This document shows, piece by piece, positions 9,441-17,899 of a DNA stretch of 64,000 bases; positions within the stretch are counted from its first letter, which is position 1, and each line of letters opens with the position of its first letter. Position numbers and translations under genes: made by a program. The stretch lies in the NCBI RefSeq assembly GCF_034718895.1, contig NZ_JAYERP010000001.1, positions 2,582,501-2,646,500 of the forward strand. The letters are read 5' to 3'. This DNA is from Paenibacillus phoenicis. Lineage in GTDB: Bacteria; Bacillota; Bacilli; Paenibacillales; Paenibacillaceae. The notes below the pieces were generated by a model. The model saw nothing but the letters and a program-made list of their open reading frames with translations. It did not search any database and was not told where the DNA came from.

Positions 9441-9776
9441 TCAAATAATGACGTCCTGTATCTGAATATACTTCCCGTATGATTCTTCGATACTCTTCAG
9501 CATAACGACAAGCGAGGCAAGCAGCAGTTGCGCTTGTGCTCCGGCTTCTTCCGTTTCGACCGTATCAGGAAGATTCGCGCTAAGAAAGCCGTTCTTCATC
9601 CTGGAGTCCATCACAATGCCCGTCAACGCTTCGATCGAGTTGACCGTTCCAACGGTCACGGCCGACACGCCCGCGCAGACGATGTCCTCACCGGCCTTCG
9701 CATAGCCGGCATGGCCTTCCACCTTAAAGCCTGCGATGTCGTTATTCTTCCGGCGTAATATGGAGACGATAATCAA
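9441..9776 (-). CDS. prp: Ribosomal-processing cysteine protease Prp
   Basis: A 111-residue protein of the YsxB family, which removes the N-terminal extension of L27. The catalytic histidine (FKVEGHAGYAKAGED) and cysteine (DIVCAGVSAVTVGTVN) motifs are both present. It starts with TTG at 9774-9776 with AAGGTG upstream. The position between rplU and rpmA is the invariant arrangement in Firmicutes with an extended L27. Confidence 0.93.
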   Translation of the reverse strand: MIIVSILRRKNNDIAGFKVEGHAGYAKAGEDIVCAGVSAVTVGTVNSIEALTGIVMDSRMKNGFLSANLPDTVETEEAGAQAQLLLASLVVMLKSIEESYGKYIQIQDVII

Positions 9777-9790
9777 GTTATCGCACCTTC

Positions 9791-10102
9791 TTACGCTTGG
9801 ATTTTCTCGATCGTTACTTTCGTGTAAGGTTGACGATGACCTTGCTTCTTGTGGTAGTTCTTCTTCGGTTTGTATTTGTAAACGATCACTTTTTGGCCTT
9901 TGCCATGCTTCTCGACTTTCGCCGTTACGCTAGCGCCGGATACCAATGGAGTTCCCGTTACCAAACCTTCACCTTTCGATACTGCCAACACACGGTCGAA
10001 CGTTACGCTTGCACCGTCTTCTGCGTTCAATTTCTCGATGTAAAGCACATCGCCTTCTTGAACACGGTATTGTTTACCGCCGGTTTCGATAATTGCGTAC
10101 AT
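9791..10102 (-). CDS. rplU: 50S ribosomal protein L21
   Basis: A 103-residue L21 that binds 23S rRNA. It starts [18 protein letters not shown] and ends with a basic [17 protein letters not shown] segment typical of L21. The ATG at 10102 is preceded by GAGGAGGTG. It is the first gene of the rplU-prp-rpmA operon and lies downstream of a long untranslated leader. Confidence 0.97.
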   Translation of the reverse strand: MYAIIETGGKQYRVQEGDVLYIEKLNAEDGASVTFDRVLAVSKGEGLVTGTPLVSGASVTAKVEKHGKGQKVIVYKYKPKKNYHKKQGHRQPYTKVTIEKIQA

Positions 10103-10228
10103 TTGCTTGCACCTCCTCATGTCTCAGACTCGCCTGATTCAGGTGCCGTTAGACGCAAAGGTCCAGCGGACTTGTTAACCCGATCGGAGCGGTTGCAGCA
10201 TGTGCACAAGCTAACTCATGACACATAC
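10103..10228 (-). ncRNA. L21 leader (ribosomal protein autoregulatory leader)
   Basis: About 125 untranslated bases separate the promoter from rplU. They contain several short complementary blocks, for example GCAACCGCTCCGATCGG and GGCACCTGAATCAGG. Firmicutes carry a known L21 leader RNA at this position, thought to bind a ribosomal protein and regulate the operon. The call rests on position, length and these blocks; a covariance-model search was not possible. Confidence 0.6.
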
Positions 10229-10234
10229 CCTAAT

Positions 10235-10263
10235 ATACTACCATGCACCTTGCAAAAAATCAA
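10235..10263 (-). promoter_or_regulatory. Promoter of the rplU-prp-rpmA operon
   Basis: The minus strand has TTGATT (10258-10263), a 17-bp spacer and TAGTAT (10235-10240). The -35 box overlaps the stop codon of the RNase gene upstream. Confidence 0.65.
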
Positions 10264-11447
10264 CTGATTACCGTAATCTCTTCCCGCATTCTTTTTCGCG
10301 TCATTTCCAGCAAGCCGAGCTTGGTCCATCCCAAAATATGATGCTGTGTACGGTCGCCAGCCAGCGCCTGCTCCAGCCGCTCCCAAACGGCCGATCGATG
10401 CTCGTCGCTGTTCATATCGATAAAATCTACGATGATAATGCCGCCGGTATCCCGCAGCCGAATCAGCCGGGCCATCTCCTGCGCGGCCTCCAGATTGGTG
10501 CGGAACACCGTATCCTCCAAGCTGTCTCCCCCGGTGAACTTGCCGGTATTCACGTCAATCACGGTCAACGCCTCAGTCGTGTCCCACACGAGGTAGCCGC
10601 CCCCCGGCAGCCAGATTTTCCGCTGAAAATCCTTCTCCATCTGCTGCCTCACTTCATAATAATCAAAGATCGGCACTTCGCTTTCATGCACAATGATGCG
10701 CGGCGTCTCCCCCGGCAGCATCGCCTGCAGAAAAGCAAGCGCCTCCTCCGCCTGCTCCGGACAATCCATGATCAGTTCGTCCGTTTCCGGGCTATATACG
10801 TCGCGCATCAAACGTTGGATCATGCTTAAATCCTGGTGCAGTACGACCGGAGCTGCCGCATGCTTCGCCTTCTCCTGGATGGCGGCCCATTGCTTGCGCA
10901 GCTGCGCGAGATCTTCCGCGATCGCCTTGCCGTCCTCTTCCTCGGCGACCGTGCGCAGAATCAATCCCTCCTCCTCGCTGCGCAGCTCCTCACCAAGCAG
11001 CTTGAGGCGTTGCTTCTCCTCTTCGCATGCGATCTTCTTGGAGACGGCAACATAACCAGCCGTCGGCATATAGACCAGCCAGCGTCCCGGCAAAGAATAA
11101 TGAGTCGTCACCCGCGCACCTTTGTTGCCGATCGCTTCTTTTACAACCTGTACGACCAGCTCTTGGCCTGGCTTCAGAAGCTCCGCGATCGACGGCTTCT
11201 GCTTCGGCTGCTTCTCCAAATGAGGGTGCAGCACGTCGTCGATATAGAGAAACGCATTCTTTTTTTGACCGATATCCACAAAAGCGGCCTGCATACCCGG
11301 AATGACATTAACCACTTTGCCTTTCACAAAGCTGCCAACCAGTCCTCGATGTTGAGAACGCTCCGCCGCATATTCCACCAGCTTGCCGTTTTCTAGAAGC
11401 GCAATTTCGGTAGAGCCAGGTCCGCAGTGAACAATCATCCTCTTCAT
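10260..11447 (-). CDS. rng: Ribonuclease E/G family endonuclease, short form
   Basis: A 395-residue RNase E/G-type endonuclease for mRNA and rRNA processing. An S1-like RNA-binding region lies near residues 35-90 (VKGKVVNVIPGMQAAFVDIG). The metal-binding aspartates sit in VIDVNTGKF and VDFIDM. Start ATG 11447 follows AAGGGTGAG. The protein stops right after MTRKRMREEITVIS, where longer relatives carry the CPxCxG zinc-link that joins subunits; that motif is absent. The gene lies between spoIVFB and the L21 leader. B. subtilis lacks this enzyme. Confidence 0.85.
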   Translation of the reverse strand: MKRMIVHCGPGSTEIALLENGKLVEYAAERSQHRGLVGSFVKGKVVNVIPGMQAAFVDIGQKKNAFLYIDDVLHPHLEKQPKQKPSIAELLKPGQELVVQVVKEAIGNKGARVTTHYSLPGRWLVYMPTAGYVAVSKKIACEEEKQRLKLLGEELRSEEEGLILRTVAEEEDGKAIAEDLAQLRKQWAAIQEKAKHAAAPVVLHQDLSMIQRLMRDVYSPETDELIMDCPEQAEEALAFLQAMLPGETPRIIVHESEVPIFDYYEVRQQMEKDFQRKIWLPGGGYLVWDTTEALTVIDVNTGKFTGGDSLEDTVFRTNLEAAQEMARLIRLRDTGGIIIVDFIDMNSDEHRSAVWERLEQALAGDRTQHHILGWTKLGLLEMTRKRMREEITVIS

Positions 11448-11540
11448 GATCTCACCCTTCATACTTTCGTCATCCATTGATCATGAACTCGCTTATTATC
11501 AAGTAACATGCCCGTTCCATTATATCACGTCTGTCGCGCT

Positions 11541-12398
11541 TCAAGCCCCAGAGCCTCCCTGTAAGAAAGAGGAAATCACTCGTTGTTCCGGAACGACCGC
11601 CACGATGTTCCCCTGTTGGTTCATCACGTAAATAAAATGATATTTTTCTCTCTTAAATAGACGCAAAATGTGATCCAAAGGTTTCGTTTTCTCCGCAACG
11701 ATTGGTTGGGCCAACGTCCCGCTCAGCAGATGTCTGGAAAAGCTGCGATCCCGGTTCACCAGAAAACGGATAAAACGATAGGGAATGTTCCGATAATCGG
11801 TCAGATTGGAATAAAGCAGGAAGAGGCCAATGAGCAGAAGATTCAGCTGCATCCCACCTAACCCGAGCAATAGCGGCAAGAAGGAGTAGGCCACCAGCAA
11901 GGCGCTGGACAGCAAGCTGATACGGTAAGACCAGAGCAGCGTGGCATAATAAGGCATAACCAGGCTGCATAAAGCCTGCGAGATTTTGCCGCCGTCCAGC
12001 GGCAGGATGGGCAGCAGATTAAATAAAGCAATGAGCAGATTGCTTTGAATAAAATAGCTCAAAAACGGCCCGTCCCAGATCCCGACGGCATGAAGCAGTA
12101 AGGAGGCGCCGATCAGCAACAGGTTTTGCAGCGGGCCTGCCAAAGCGATAACCATCTCGCGCCCGGCTGTGAGGTCCCCCGCATCCTCCATGACCGCCAC
12201 GCCTCCAAAGGGAAGCATTTGGACGGACAAGACTTTGATGTCGTACATGCGAGCGGCAAACACATGGCCCATCTCATGCACGAACACGATTGTGAACAAG
12301 GCAAGCAGTTCCAGAAAGTGGCCGGTCAGCACAGACATCAGCATAATAATGACGAAAAAAGGGTGGAACGAAATCGCGATGCCGCGCCATTTAATCAA
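11541..12398 (-). CDS. spoIVFB: SpoIVFB-like intramembrane metalloprotease
   Basis: A site-2 protease family (M50) enzyme. B. subtilis SpoIVFB sits in the outer forespore membrane and cleaves pro-sigma-K. The 285-residue protein has the zinc motif HEMGH at residues 41-45 and the third ligand in NLLPILPLDGGK near residues 128-138, several membrane segments, and a C-terminal CBS-like domain. The start is TTG at 12396-12398, overlapping the end of spoIVFA by eight bases, which suggests coupled translation. The pairing with spoIVFA is strong support. Confidence 0.9.
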   Translation of the reverse strand: MIKWRGIAISFHPFFVIIMLMSVLTGHFLELLALFTIVFVHEMGHVFAARMYDIKVLSVQMLPFGGVAVMEDAGDLTAGREMVIALAGPLQNLLLIGASLLLHAVGIWDGPFLSYFIQSNLLIALFNLLPILPLDGGKISQALCSLVMPYYATLLWSYRISLLSSALLVAYSFLPLLLGLGGMQLNLLLIGLFLLYSNLTDYRNIPYRFIRFLVNRDRSFSRHLLSGTLAQPIVAEKTKPLDHILRLFKREKYHFIYVMNQQGNIVAVVPEQRVISSFLQGGSGA

Positions 12399-13296
12399 AT
12401 GGAATCACATCCGCCGGATCGATATACCGGTCATCTTTTTTGATCGCAAAATAAAGCGTCGGCAATGGCGACTGCGTTCGCGGCGGAAGGCTGCCCAGAA
12501 CATCGCCCCCTTCCAGCCAGTCCCCTTTTTCAACGGAGATCTGCTCCAAATGTCCATATACCGAGACGTATCCCCCGGCATGCTGTACCGTCACGGTCTG
12601 TCCGGTCTCGGCTTCCCGGGCAACGCGAAGCACCCGTCCGGTCTCGATGGCTTTGACCTGCAAGCTGCCGGTGTCAGGAATAATTTCAACTCCTTTTAAG
12701 CTCAAGGCAAATGGACTGGCAAGACTGCCCTCAATCGGCAGTGAAAAACCAGCTGCGCCTCCTACTCTCAGCCCATGATCTTCATTGGTTTTAAAGATGG
12801 GAATAAAGGATGGTGCCCCTCCGAAATTACGTTCGTACCAGGCTTGGGCCGCTTGGAAATCCATCTCCACGGTAAGCGACTTGGCAATAAACGCGCGGAT
12901 GGGCGTCGCCCAGGCCGGCTCATAGCGGTTCATGCCCCAGATCGCCGCAAACAGTAACGTGCTAATCACCAGGCGAACGAACATCGCGAACCAGAACGTC
13001 GAACGTTTTCCCGGCCCGGGACCCATCAGCTCATCGTCACCCTTTCCGCTTCCATAAGCGCCAGCATAAGGATCGTGCCAGCGGCCTTGCCCGCGCTTCC
13101 ATAACAGCTCGGGATCGGGATCAGTGTCGTCCTGACCTGCACTAACAGGCCATGGCTTCGTTCTCGGAGGTGCAGCCGCCCGTCCGGGGGCAGCTCCCCA
13201 GCCCTGATCCGGCGGCAGCGGCCCTACGGCGTCTTCCATCGTCAATTGCCGAATCCGCTCCGCTCTCCGCTTTTTGACATTTGATTTCACGTCCAT
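12391..13296 (-). CDS. spoIVFA: SpoIVFA-like M23-family regulator of SpoIVFB
   Basis: A 301-residue protein with a long polar N-terminus, one membrane segment near residues 115-135 (FWFAMFVRLVISTLLFAAIW) and a C-terminal M23/LytM-like domain (VQHAGGYVSVYGHLEQI). The domain lacks the usual upstream HxGxD zinc ligands, so it is probably not an active peptidase. This fits SpoIVFA, which anchors and inhibits SpoIVFB until the forespore signal arrives. The ATG at 13296 follows GGGGGGAT. Length is slightly above the B. subtilis protein (264). Confidence 0.85.
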   Translation of the reverse strand: MDVKSNVKKRRAERIRQLTMEDAVGPLPPDQGWGAAPGRAAAPPRTKPWPVSAGQDDTDPDPELLWKRGQGRWHDPYAGAYGSGKGDDELMGPGPGKRSTFWFAMFVRLVISTLLFAAIWGMNRYEPAWATPIRAFIAKSLTVEMDFQAAQAWYERNFGGAPSFIPIFKTNEDHGLRVGGAAGFSLPIEGSLASPFALSLKGVEIIPDTGSLQVKAIETGRVLRVAREAETGQTVTVQHAGGYVSVYGHLEQISVEKGDWLEGGDVLGSLPPRTQSPLPTLYFAIKKDDRYIDPADVIPFD

Positions 13297-13489
13297 GCTC
13301 TTATCCCCCCGCTCCGCTCCACAATTCGTGGTTGTCCCATAAGTCATCCGTTCCTGCCGCTGCCTTCTTCTCTGGCAGGGCCTGTACTACATACTTATGA
13401 GCCACAGGAATGGAATATGAACAAGCTTGGAGATCCGCCTAATCGCTCCTGAGCTGGGAAGTGAATAGAGGTAATTTATGTTCTTATTC

Positions 13490-13660
13490 CACCACGTTTA
13501 TCTTCAAGCGCACATCATAACGGTAATTTTTGGCCTTATTGATGCGACTTCACCAACAAACATGCTGGAGTTCTCACGAATAAGGGAAAAAAATGACCTT
13601 ATTTCAGCCAATCTCTTTGACTTCGCAAAAATAAGGCCATCTTTTACCTCTATGAGGTGC
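13490..13660. repeat. AATAAGG/CCTTATT palindromic repeat cluster
   Basis: Three related units are visible: a GGCCTTATT unit near 13532, GAATAAGGG plus GACCTTATT near 13578-13604, and AAAATAAGGCC near 13628. They alternate in orientation, so the RNA could fold into hairpins. The units are non-coding and look like a small palindromic repeat family. Confidence 0.6.
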
Positions 13661-13675
13661 AGCGGTGGTCAATAA

Positions 13676-13707
13676 ACCAAAAAACCGGTGCTGCCGGCAC
13701 CGGTTTA
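13676..13707 (-). terminator. Terminator after the rodA-like gene
   Basis: AAACCGGTGC...GCACCGGTTT forms a near-perfect stem followed by T residues on the minus strand, immediately after the stop codon. Confidence 0.9.
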
Positions 13708-13709
13708 TC

Positions 13710-14855
13710 CTAATCCACCTTATATTTCTCCTGATGCAGCTTAATGCTGAACACCAGTCCGATACATAACATATTGATGAGCAGCGAGGTTCCTCCATAG
13801 CTGATGAACGGCAACGTAATCCCGGTAATCGGCATCAGGCCGATCATCATCCCGACGTTCTCGAAGATTTGGAACAGGAACATCGCAACGATACCAACAA
13901 TCATGTAGGCGCCTCGTTTATCAATGCAATGCAGGGCGATTAAGATCATCCTGTAAATGAACAAGAAGTAGAGCAACAGCAGCACCGATGCCCCGATGAA
14001 CCCAAACTCCTCGCCAACGACAACAAAAATCGAGTCCGAATACGGATACGGAACGAATTTCTTGTTCTTTAAGTCGCCTTTCATGTAACCGTCGCCGAGC
14101 AGTCCCCCGGAGCCGATGGCGATCTTGGCATAGTTGGATTGGTGCCGATCGTCGCTCGACGCTTGATCCGGGTTGATAAACGTGTTGATCCGCTGATACC
14201 AGTGAAGCTTCTGATGCTTCGCTAAATAGTCTTGAATCTGCGTATTATAGGCGTTAAACAACGTGACGAACAGAATCAATCCCGCTACCGCCGCGGTTAA
14301 ACCGATCAAGACGTGGCTGTATCTGGCATTGCCGATCCACAGCATCCCTACCAACACGACGAGATAAATGATGGCATTTCCCAAGTCCGGTTGAATCAAT
14401 ACCAAAAAAAACGGCAGCAGCGTCACCAGCGTGATCGGAATAATGTCGCGCCGGAAGTGAAGCGGTTGCCCCATTTTTTTGCCTAATAAATACCCCGTCG
14501 TCAAAATGAGAATAACCTTAACCAATTCGGCCGGCTGAAATTGCAGCCCGCCAATCTTGAACCAGCTGCGCGCCCCGTTGATTTCCGGCGCAAACAGGTA
14601 GACGAGCACCAGCAGCACGCAGCCTGCTCCGTACACATACCAGCTGTACCGAAGCAACGTACGGTAATCCACCAAAGCCATACCGAACACGACCACGAAC
14701 CCTAGCAAGTAAAATATGATCGTCTTCAGATCATACCACTGGAATTCCGTCTCATATGGAGCAATGGCACTGCGCACCAGGAGGGTACTAAACACCATAA
14801 ACAAAGCAAGTATCCCTACCATCAGCCAGTCCACATGTTTAAGTTTAAAAAACAA
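13710..14855 (-). CDS. rodA: SEDS-family cell-wall polymerase (RodA/FtsW)
   Basis: A 381-residue membrane protein with about ten hydrophobic segments and the SEDS signatures GARSWFKIGGLQFQPAELVK, DLGNAIIY, VGEEFGFIGA and GITLPFISYGGTS. SEDS proteins polymerise peptidoglycan glycan strands with a class B PBP. The start is TTG at 14853-14855, three bases after the minD stop, with GGGTGG overlapping the minD end. Following mreBCD-minCD, a role in elongation is likely, but FtsW-type and sporulation-specific SEDS paralogues exist. Confidence 0.88.
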   Translation of the reverse strand: MFFKLKHVDWLMVGILALFMVFSTLLVRSAIAPYETEFQWYDLKTIIFYLLGFVVVFGMALVDYRTLLRYSWYVYGAGCVLLVLVYLFAPEINGARSWFKIGGLQFQPAELVKVILILTTGYLLGKKMGQPLHFRRDIIPITLVTLLPFFLVLIQPDLGNAIIYLVVLVGMLWIGNARYSHVLIGLTAAVAGLILFVTLFNAYNTQIQDYLAKHQKLHWYQRINTFINPDQASSDDRHQSNYAKIAIGSGGLLGDGYMKGDLKNKKFVPYPYSDSIFVVVGEEFGFIGASVLLLLYFLFIYRMILIALHCIDKRGAYMIVGIVAMFLFQIFENVGMMIGLMPITGITLPFISYGGTSLLINMLCIGLVFSIKLHQEKYKVD

Positions 14856-14858
14856 CGG

Positions 14859-15656
14859 TTATCCACCCATTCCAAAAAACTTCTTAAAGCGCGTAAATAC
14901 GCCCTTCTTCTGATCCAGCAGCATCAGCGGCACGGTGTCGCCCAAAATCCGCCGCGCGATGTTGCGGTAGGCAATCGCAGCCGAAGAGTCCGGATTCATT
15001 ACCGTCGGTTCGCCGCTGTTGGCGGCTTTAATGACCTTCTCATCGTCTGGCACGATGCCGATCAGATCGATGTTTAACACCTGAAGGATTCCTTCAATAT
15101 CCAGCATATCCCCGGATTTCATCATATTGATTTTAATCCGGTTCACAACCAGCTTCGGCGAAGCGATATGCGAGTTCTCCAAGAGCCCGATAATTCGGTC
15201 CGCATCGCGTACAGCGGCATGTTCCGGCGTTGTGACCACGATCGCCTGATCCGCCCCGGCAATCGCGTTCTTAAACCCTTGCTCAATCCCCGCCGGGCAG
15301 TCGATAATTACGAATTCAAATTCCTTCTTCAGTTCCAGAACGATGTCTTTGACCTGATCTGGCGAAATCGCGTTTTTATCCTTCGTTTGCGCCGCCGGCA
15401 GCATATACAGCTCATCGAACCGCTTATCCTTCACCAGCGCTTGATTCAGTCGGCAGCGACCTTCGGCCACGTCGATCAAATCATAAATGATCCGATTTTC
15501 GAGCCCCATGACTACGTCCAAATTTCGCAAACCGATGTCCGTATCCACTAAACACACTTTTTTCCCCAGAAGCGCAAGCGCCGTGCCGATATTGGCCGAG
15601 GTCGTGGTTTTGCCCACCCCGCCTTTACCGGACGTTATTACGATAGCTTGTCCCAT
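14859..15656 (-). CDS. minD: Septum site-determining ATPase MinD
   Basis: A 265-residue ParA/MinD ATPase that recruits MinC to the membrane to block division near the poles. It has the deviant Walker A GKGGVGKTT at residues 10-18, a Walker B-like FVIIDCPAG, and a C-terminal amphipathic membrane-targeting helix (GVFTRFKKFFGMGG). It follows minC with a 3-bp gap. Confidence 0.97.
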   Translation of the reverse strand: MGQAIVITSGKGGVGKTTTSANIGTALALLGKKVCLVDTDIGLRNLDVVMGLENRIIYDLIDVAEGRCRLNQALVKDKRFDELYMLPAAQTKDKNAISPDQVKDIVLELKKEFEFVIIDCPAGIEQGFKNAIAGADQAIVVTTPEHAAVRDADRIIGLLENSHIASPKLVVNRIKINMMKSGDMLDIEGILQVLNIDLIGIVPDDEKVIKAANSGEPTVMNPDSSAAIAYRNIARRILGDTVPLMLLDQKKGVFTRFKKFFGMGG

Positions 15657-15659
15657 GAT

Positions 15660-16319
15660 TCACACCCCTTTAAACACGTTAAGGTCCGGTCTCACCCGGG
15701 TGATATTGATGATTTTGTCGATCTGCATCTTCCCTTCCCGTAGAAAAGCGAACTCCATGCTCGTCTCCCGGTTCTCCCATTCATCCGGGGGCCGGCTGAT
15801 CGTTTCCGCGATTCGAAGCTGCGTTGGAGACAAGTACGAAGCTGCAATGATCGAATTCTCGTTGCCCTCAAAGCCTGCATGGGCCATCCCGCGCAGAGCG
15901 CCGAGAATCAGAATGTCGCCGGTACAGCGAATCGTCCCCCCGGGATTCACATCGCCGATAAACAGCAGGTTGCCCTCATGATGCAGCACCTGACCCGAGC
16001 GGACAATCCCCGCAATCGTCGTCAGCGCTCCCGGCGCATCCGCCCGAACAATTTCCGGCATCTCAAAGGAGCGGACAAGCAGATTGCCTTTTTGCTTTAA
16101 TATATCAAGAATCATGTCCTTCTGATCCTCAGTGACGAGTCGCATCCCCAGCTTCACATCGACATGGATGATCGGCCCAGTCAAGATATGTTGATGGCTA
16201 AATTCCAATTTATACTTTAATTCCTCCAGAAGACTCGAAAAATCGCATTTGTCGTCCAGCAGGAAAACCAGGCCATCTTTTACGCCTTTAATCGTCACGT
16301 GGTTGGATTTTACTGTCAT
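15660..16319 (-). CDS. minC: Septum site-determining protein MinC
   Basis: A 219-residue division inhibitor that prevents FtsZ assembly at the poles. The N-terminal domain covers about residues 1-100. The C-terminal beta-helix domain is glycine-rich (GIVRSGQVLHHEGNLLFIGD, NPGGTIRCTGDILILGALRG) and binds MinD. The length is typical, and the order minC-minD is conserved. Confidence 0.95.
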   Translation of the reverse strand: MTVKSNHVTIKGVKDGLVFLLDDKCDFSSLLEELKYKLEFSHQHILTGPIIHVDVKLGMRLVTEDQKDMILDILKQKGNLLVRSFEMPEIVRADAPGALTTIAGIVRSGQVLHHEGNLLFIGDVNPGGTIRCTGDILILGALRGMAHAGFEGNENSIIAASYLSPTQLRIAETISRPPDEWENRETSMEFAFLREGKMQIDKIINITRVRPDLNVFKGV

Positions 16320-16397
16320 GAGCCTGTCCCTCCCCCCTAATCAATTCGCGCCGAAGCGGAAAAGTTCCTGCTTACAGCAAGCAAAATAAGCGGGAAG

Positions 16398-16928
16398 TCA
16401 AGCGTTCTCCTCGGGAGAGCGTCTGCGGGTAATGATTTCGAGCTGCCGACGCAGCGGTACGTATATCGCCAAAGCAAATACGAACTGCACCAAAACGTTT
16501 GGGATAATGTGATTTTTCAACGCCCATGTATACGGCTGGTGTATCAGTTCAAACAGCGTATACGTACCGAACAGAATCGAATCCAGCAGCAGGCCGCCCA
16601 GCAGCACGACGATCATCATCAGCGGCAGCGGTGCCCGCTGGTTGCGGGACAAGAGCCCCAGCAGATAGCCGGACAACCCCATAGCGAAGGAGTAGGCTCC
16701 GATCAACGCCCCGTAAAAAACGATATCGTGCAACATCCCAAAGACCAGACCAAGGATCAGCCCCGTATGCCGGTTCTCATAAACGGAGAAATATAGAATA
16801 ACGACGTAAACCAGATGCGGGGCAATCCGCGTCTGCCATGCCGTAGGGATCAGCCAAGGAACCAAAGTTCCCTCAAGAATGAACAAGAGGAACAGCAGCA
16901 GAATTAAAATCAGTTTGCGCTTGTTCAC
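16398..16928 (-). CDS. mreD: Rod shape-determining protein MreD
   Basis: A 176-residue integral membrane protein with about five hydrophobic segments, a partner of MreC in the elongasome. The start is GTG at 16926-16928, overlapping the mreC stop (GTGA). Primary sequence is weakly conserved in this family, so the call relies on size, topology and position after mreC. Confidence 0.88.
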   Translation of the reverse strand: MNKRKLILILLLFLLFILEGTLVPWLIPTAWQTRIAPHLVYVVILYFSVYENRHTGLILGLVFGMLHDIVFYGALIGAYSFAMGLSGYLLGLLSRNQRAPLPLMMIVVLLGGLLLDSILFGTYTLFELIHQPYTWALKNHIIPNVLVQFVFALAIYVPLRRQLEIITRRRSPEENA

Positions 16929-17839
16929 TCGCCTTCACCTTCCGGTTCGAATACGATAAATAGTTCCTTCCAGTCGGTGAAGTTCGCAGCAGGTTCCACC
17001 GTAGCGGTATACGTCAGCCCGTATTCGCCAACCTGAATGTCCTTCACCGTGCCGATCACCATCCCGCGAGGAAATACGCCGCCGATCCCGGAGGAGACGA
17101 TGGTATCCCCTTTCTTCAGCGGAGTGGCATCTTCAATGCGCGTCATGAGGAACATTCCCTGCTCGCGATCAAACGTTTCGATCATGCCAAAGACGTCGTT
17201 TTCCTTCCCTTGTGCCGTCACGGCGATGCCGTTAGAGTTCGGGTCCTTGGCATCCATTGAGGTCGCAAGGCGGACGGTGGACGTAAAGTTGCTGACATGA
17301 CTGATCACGCCAACCAAGCCTTTATCGGAGGAGACAGCCATCCCCTCTTTCACGCCTTCCCGAGCCCCTAAATTAACCACGATCGTGCGATTGACAGGAT
17401 CGTCATTAACGCTGATGACCTGGGCAATTTTCCAGGTGTAATCGTAGAGTCTCTTTTGCGCTTCAGTGAAATCGAGCTTATTCTTCAACCGTTCGTTTTC
17501 TTGAGCAATCCAGTTATACGTCGCTTTGTCACGTGTATAGTGCGCTAAAGCAATTTTGAGCTGCTCGTTCTCCTCCTGCAGCGCGCGCAGGTTCGAAATA
17601 TCTTCAAAGAAGCCCGCTACATAGCTAGCGGGCTTGTAAAACACGTATTGCACGAAGCCAACCGTGTCCTTGACGAATTTCTCCGGCCAGGACAAGTTGG
17701 TTCTTGGCCCCAGCGTAAACCCCATCACCGCAATAAACAAAATAAGTCCCATCAACAAAATAAATAATCTTTTGTTGCCAAGCAGCTTAAACAGTTTTCG
17801 CACCCTCCAACCATACATAATTTCTTGGAAAAACGGCAT
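16925..17839 (-). CDS. mreC: Rod shape-determining protein MreC
   Basis: Up to 304 residues: a short cytoplasmic N-terminus, one membrane segment (LFILLMGLILFIAVMGFTLG), a coiled coil near residues 85-125 (LQEENEQLKIALAHY, ENERLKNKLDF) and an extracellular beta-rich domain. It links MreB and MreD to peptidoglycan synthesis. The start is uncertain. The ATG at 17839 lacks a clear ribosome binding site. GTG 17803 abuts TTGGAGG with almost no spacer and would begin closer to the membrane segment, as in homologues. Confidence 0.92.
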   Translation of the reverse strand: MPFFQEIMYGWRVRKLFKLLGNKRLFILLMGLILFIAVMGFTLGPRTNLSWPEKFVKDTVGFVQYVFYKPASYVAGFFEDISNLRALQEENEQLKIALAHYTRDKATYNWIAQENERLKNKLDFTEAQKRLYDYTWKIAQVISVNDDPVNRTIVVNLGAREGVKEGMAVSSDKGLVGVISHVSNFTSTVRLATSMDAKDPNSNGIAVTAQGKENDVFGMIETFDREQGMFLMTRIEDATPLKKGDTIVSSGIGGVFPRGMVIGTVKDIQVGEYGLTYTATVEPAANFTDWKELFIVFEPEGEGE

Positions 17840-17899
17840 TGGCCGTCCAATTCAGGACGGCGCCGCTTTGATATCAGGGGTGCCTTCTTCCGCGCGAAA

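Larger units (their letters stand above)
13297..13709. other. Intergenic region with dispersed repeats
   Basis: This 413-bp gap between the rodA-like gene and spoIVFA holds no supportable gene. Bases 13480-13660 carry a family of AT-rich repeats built on AATAAGG/CCTTATT cores. The right third (about 13300-13470) shows nothing recognisable; the spoIVFA promoter, possibly for sigma E, must lie there. Confidence 0.6.
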
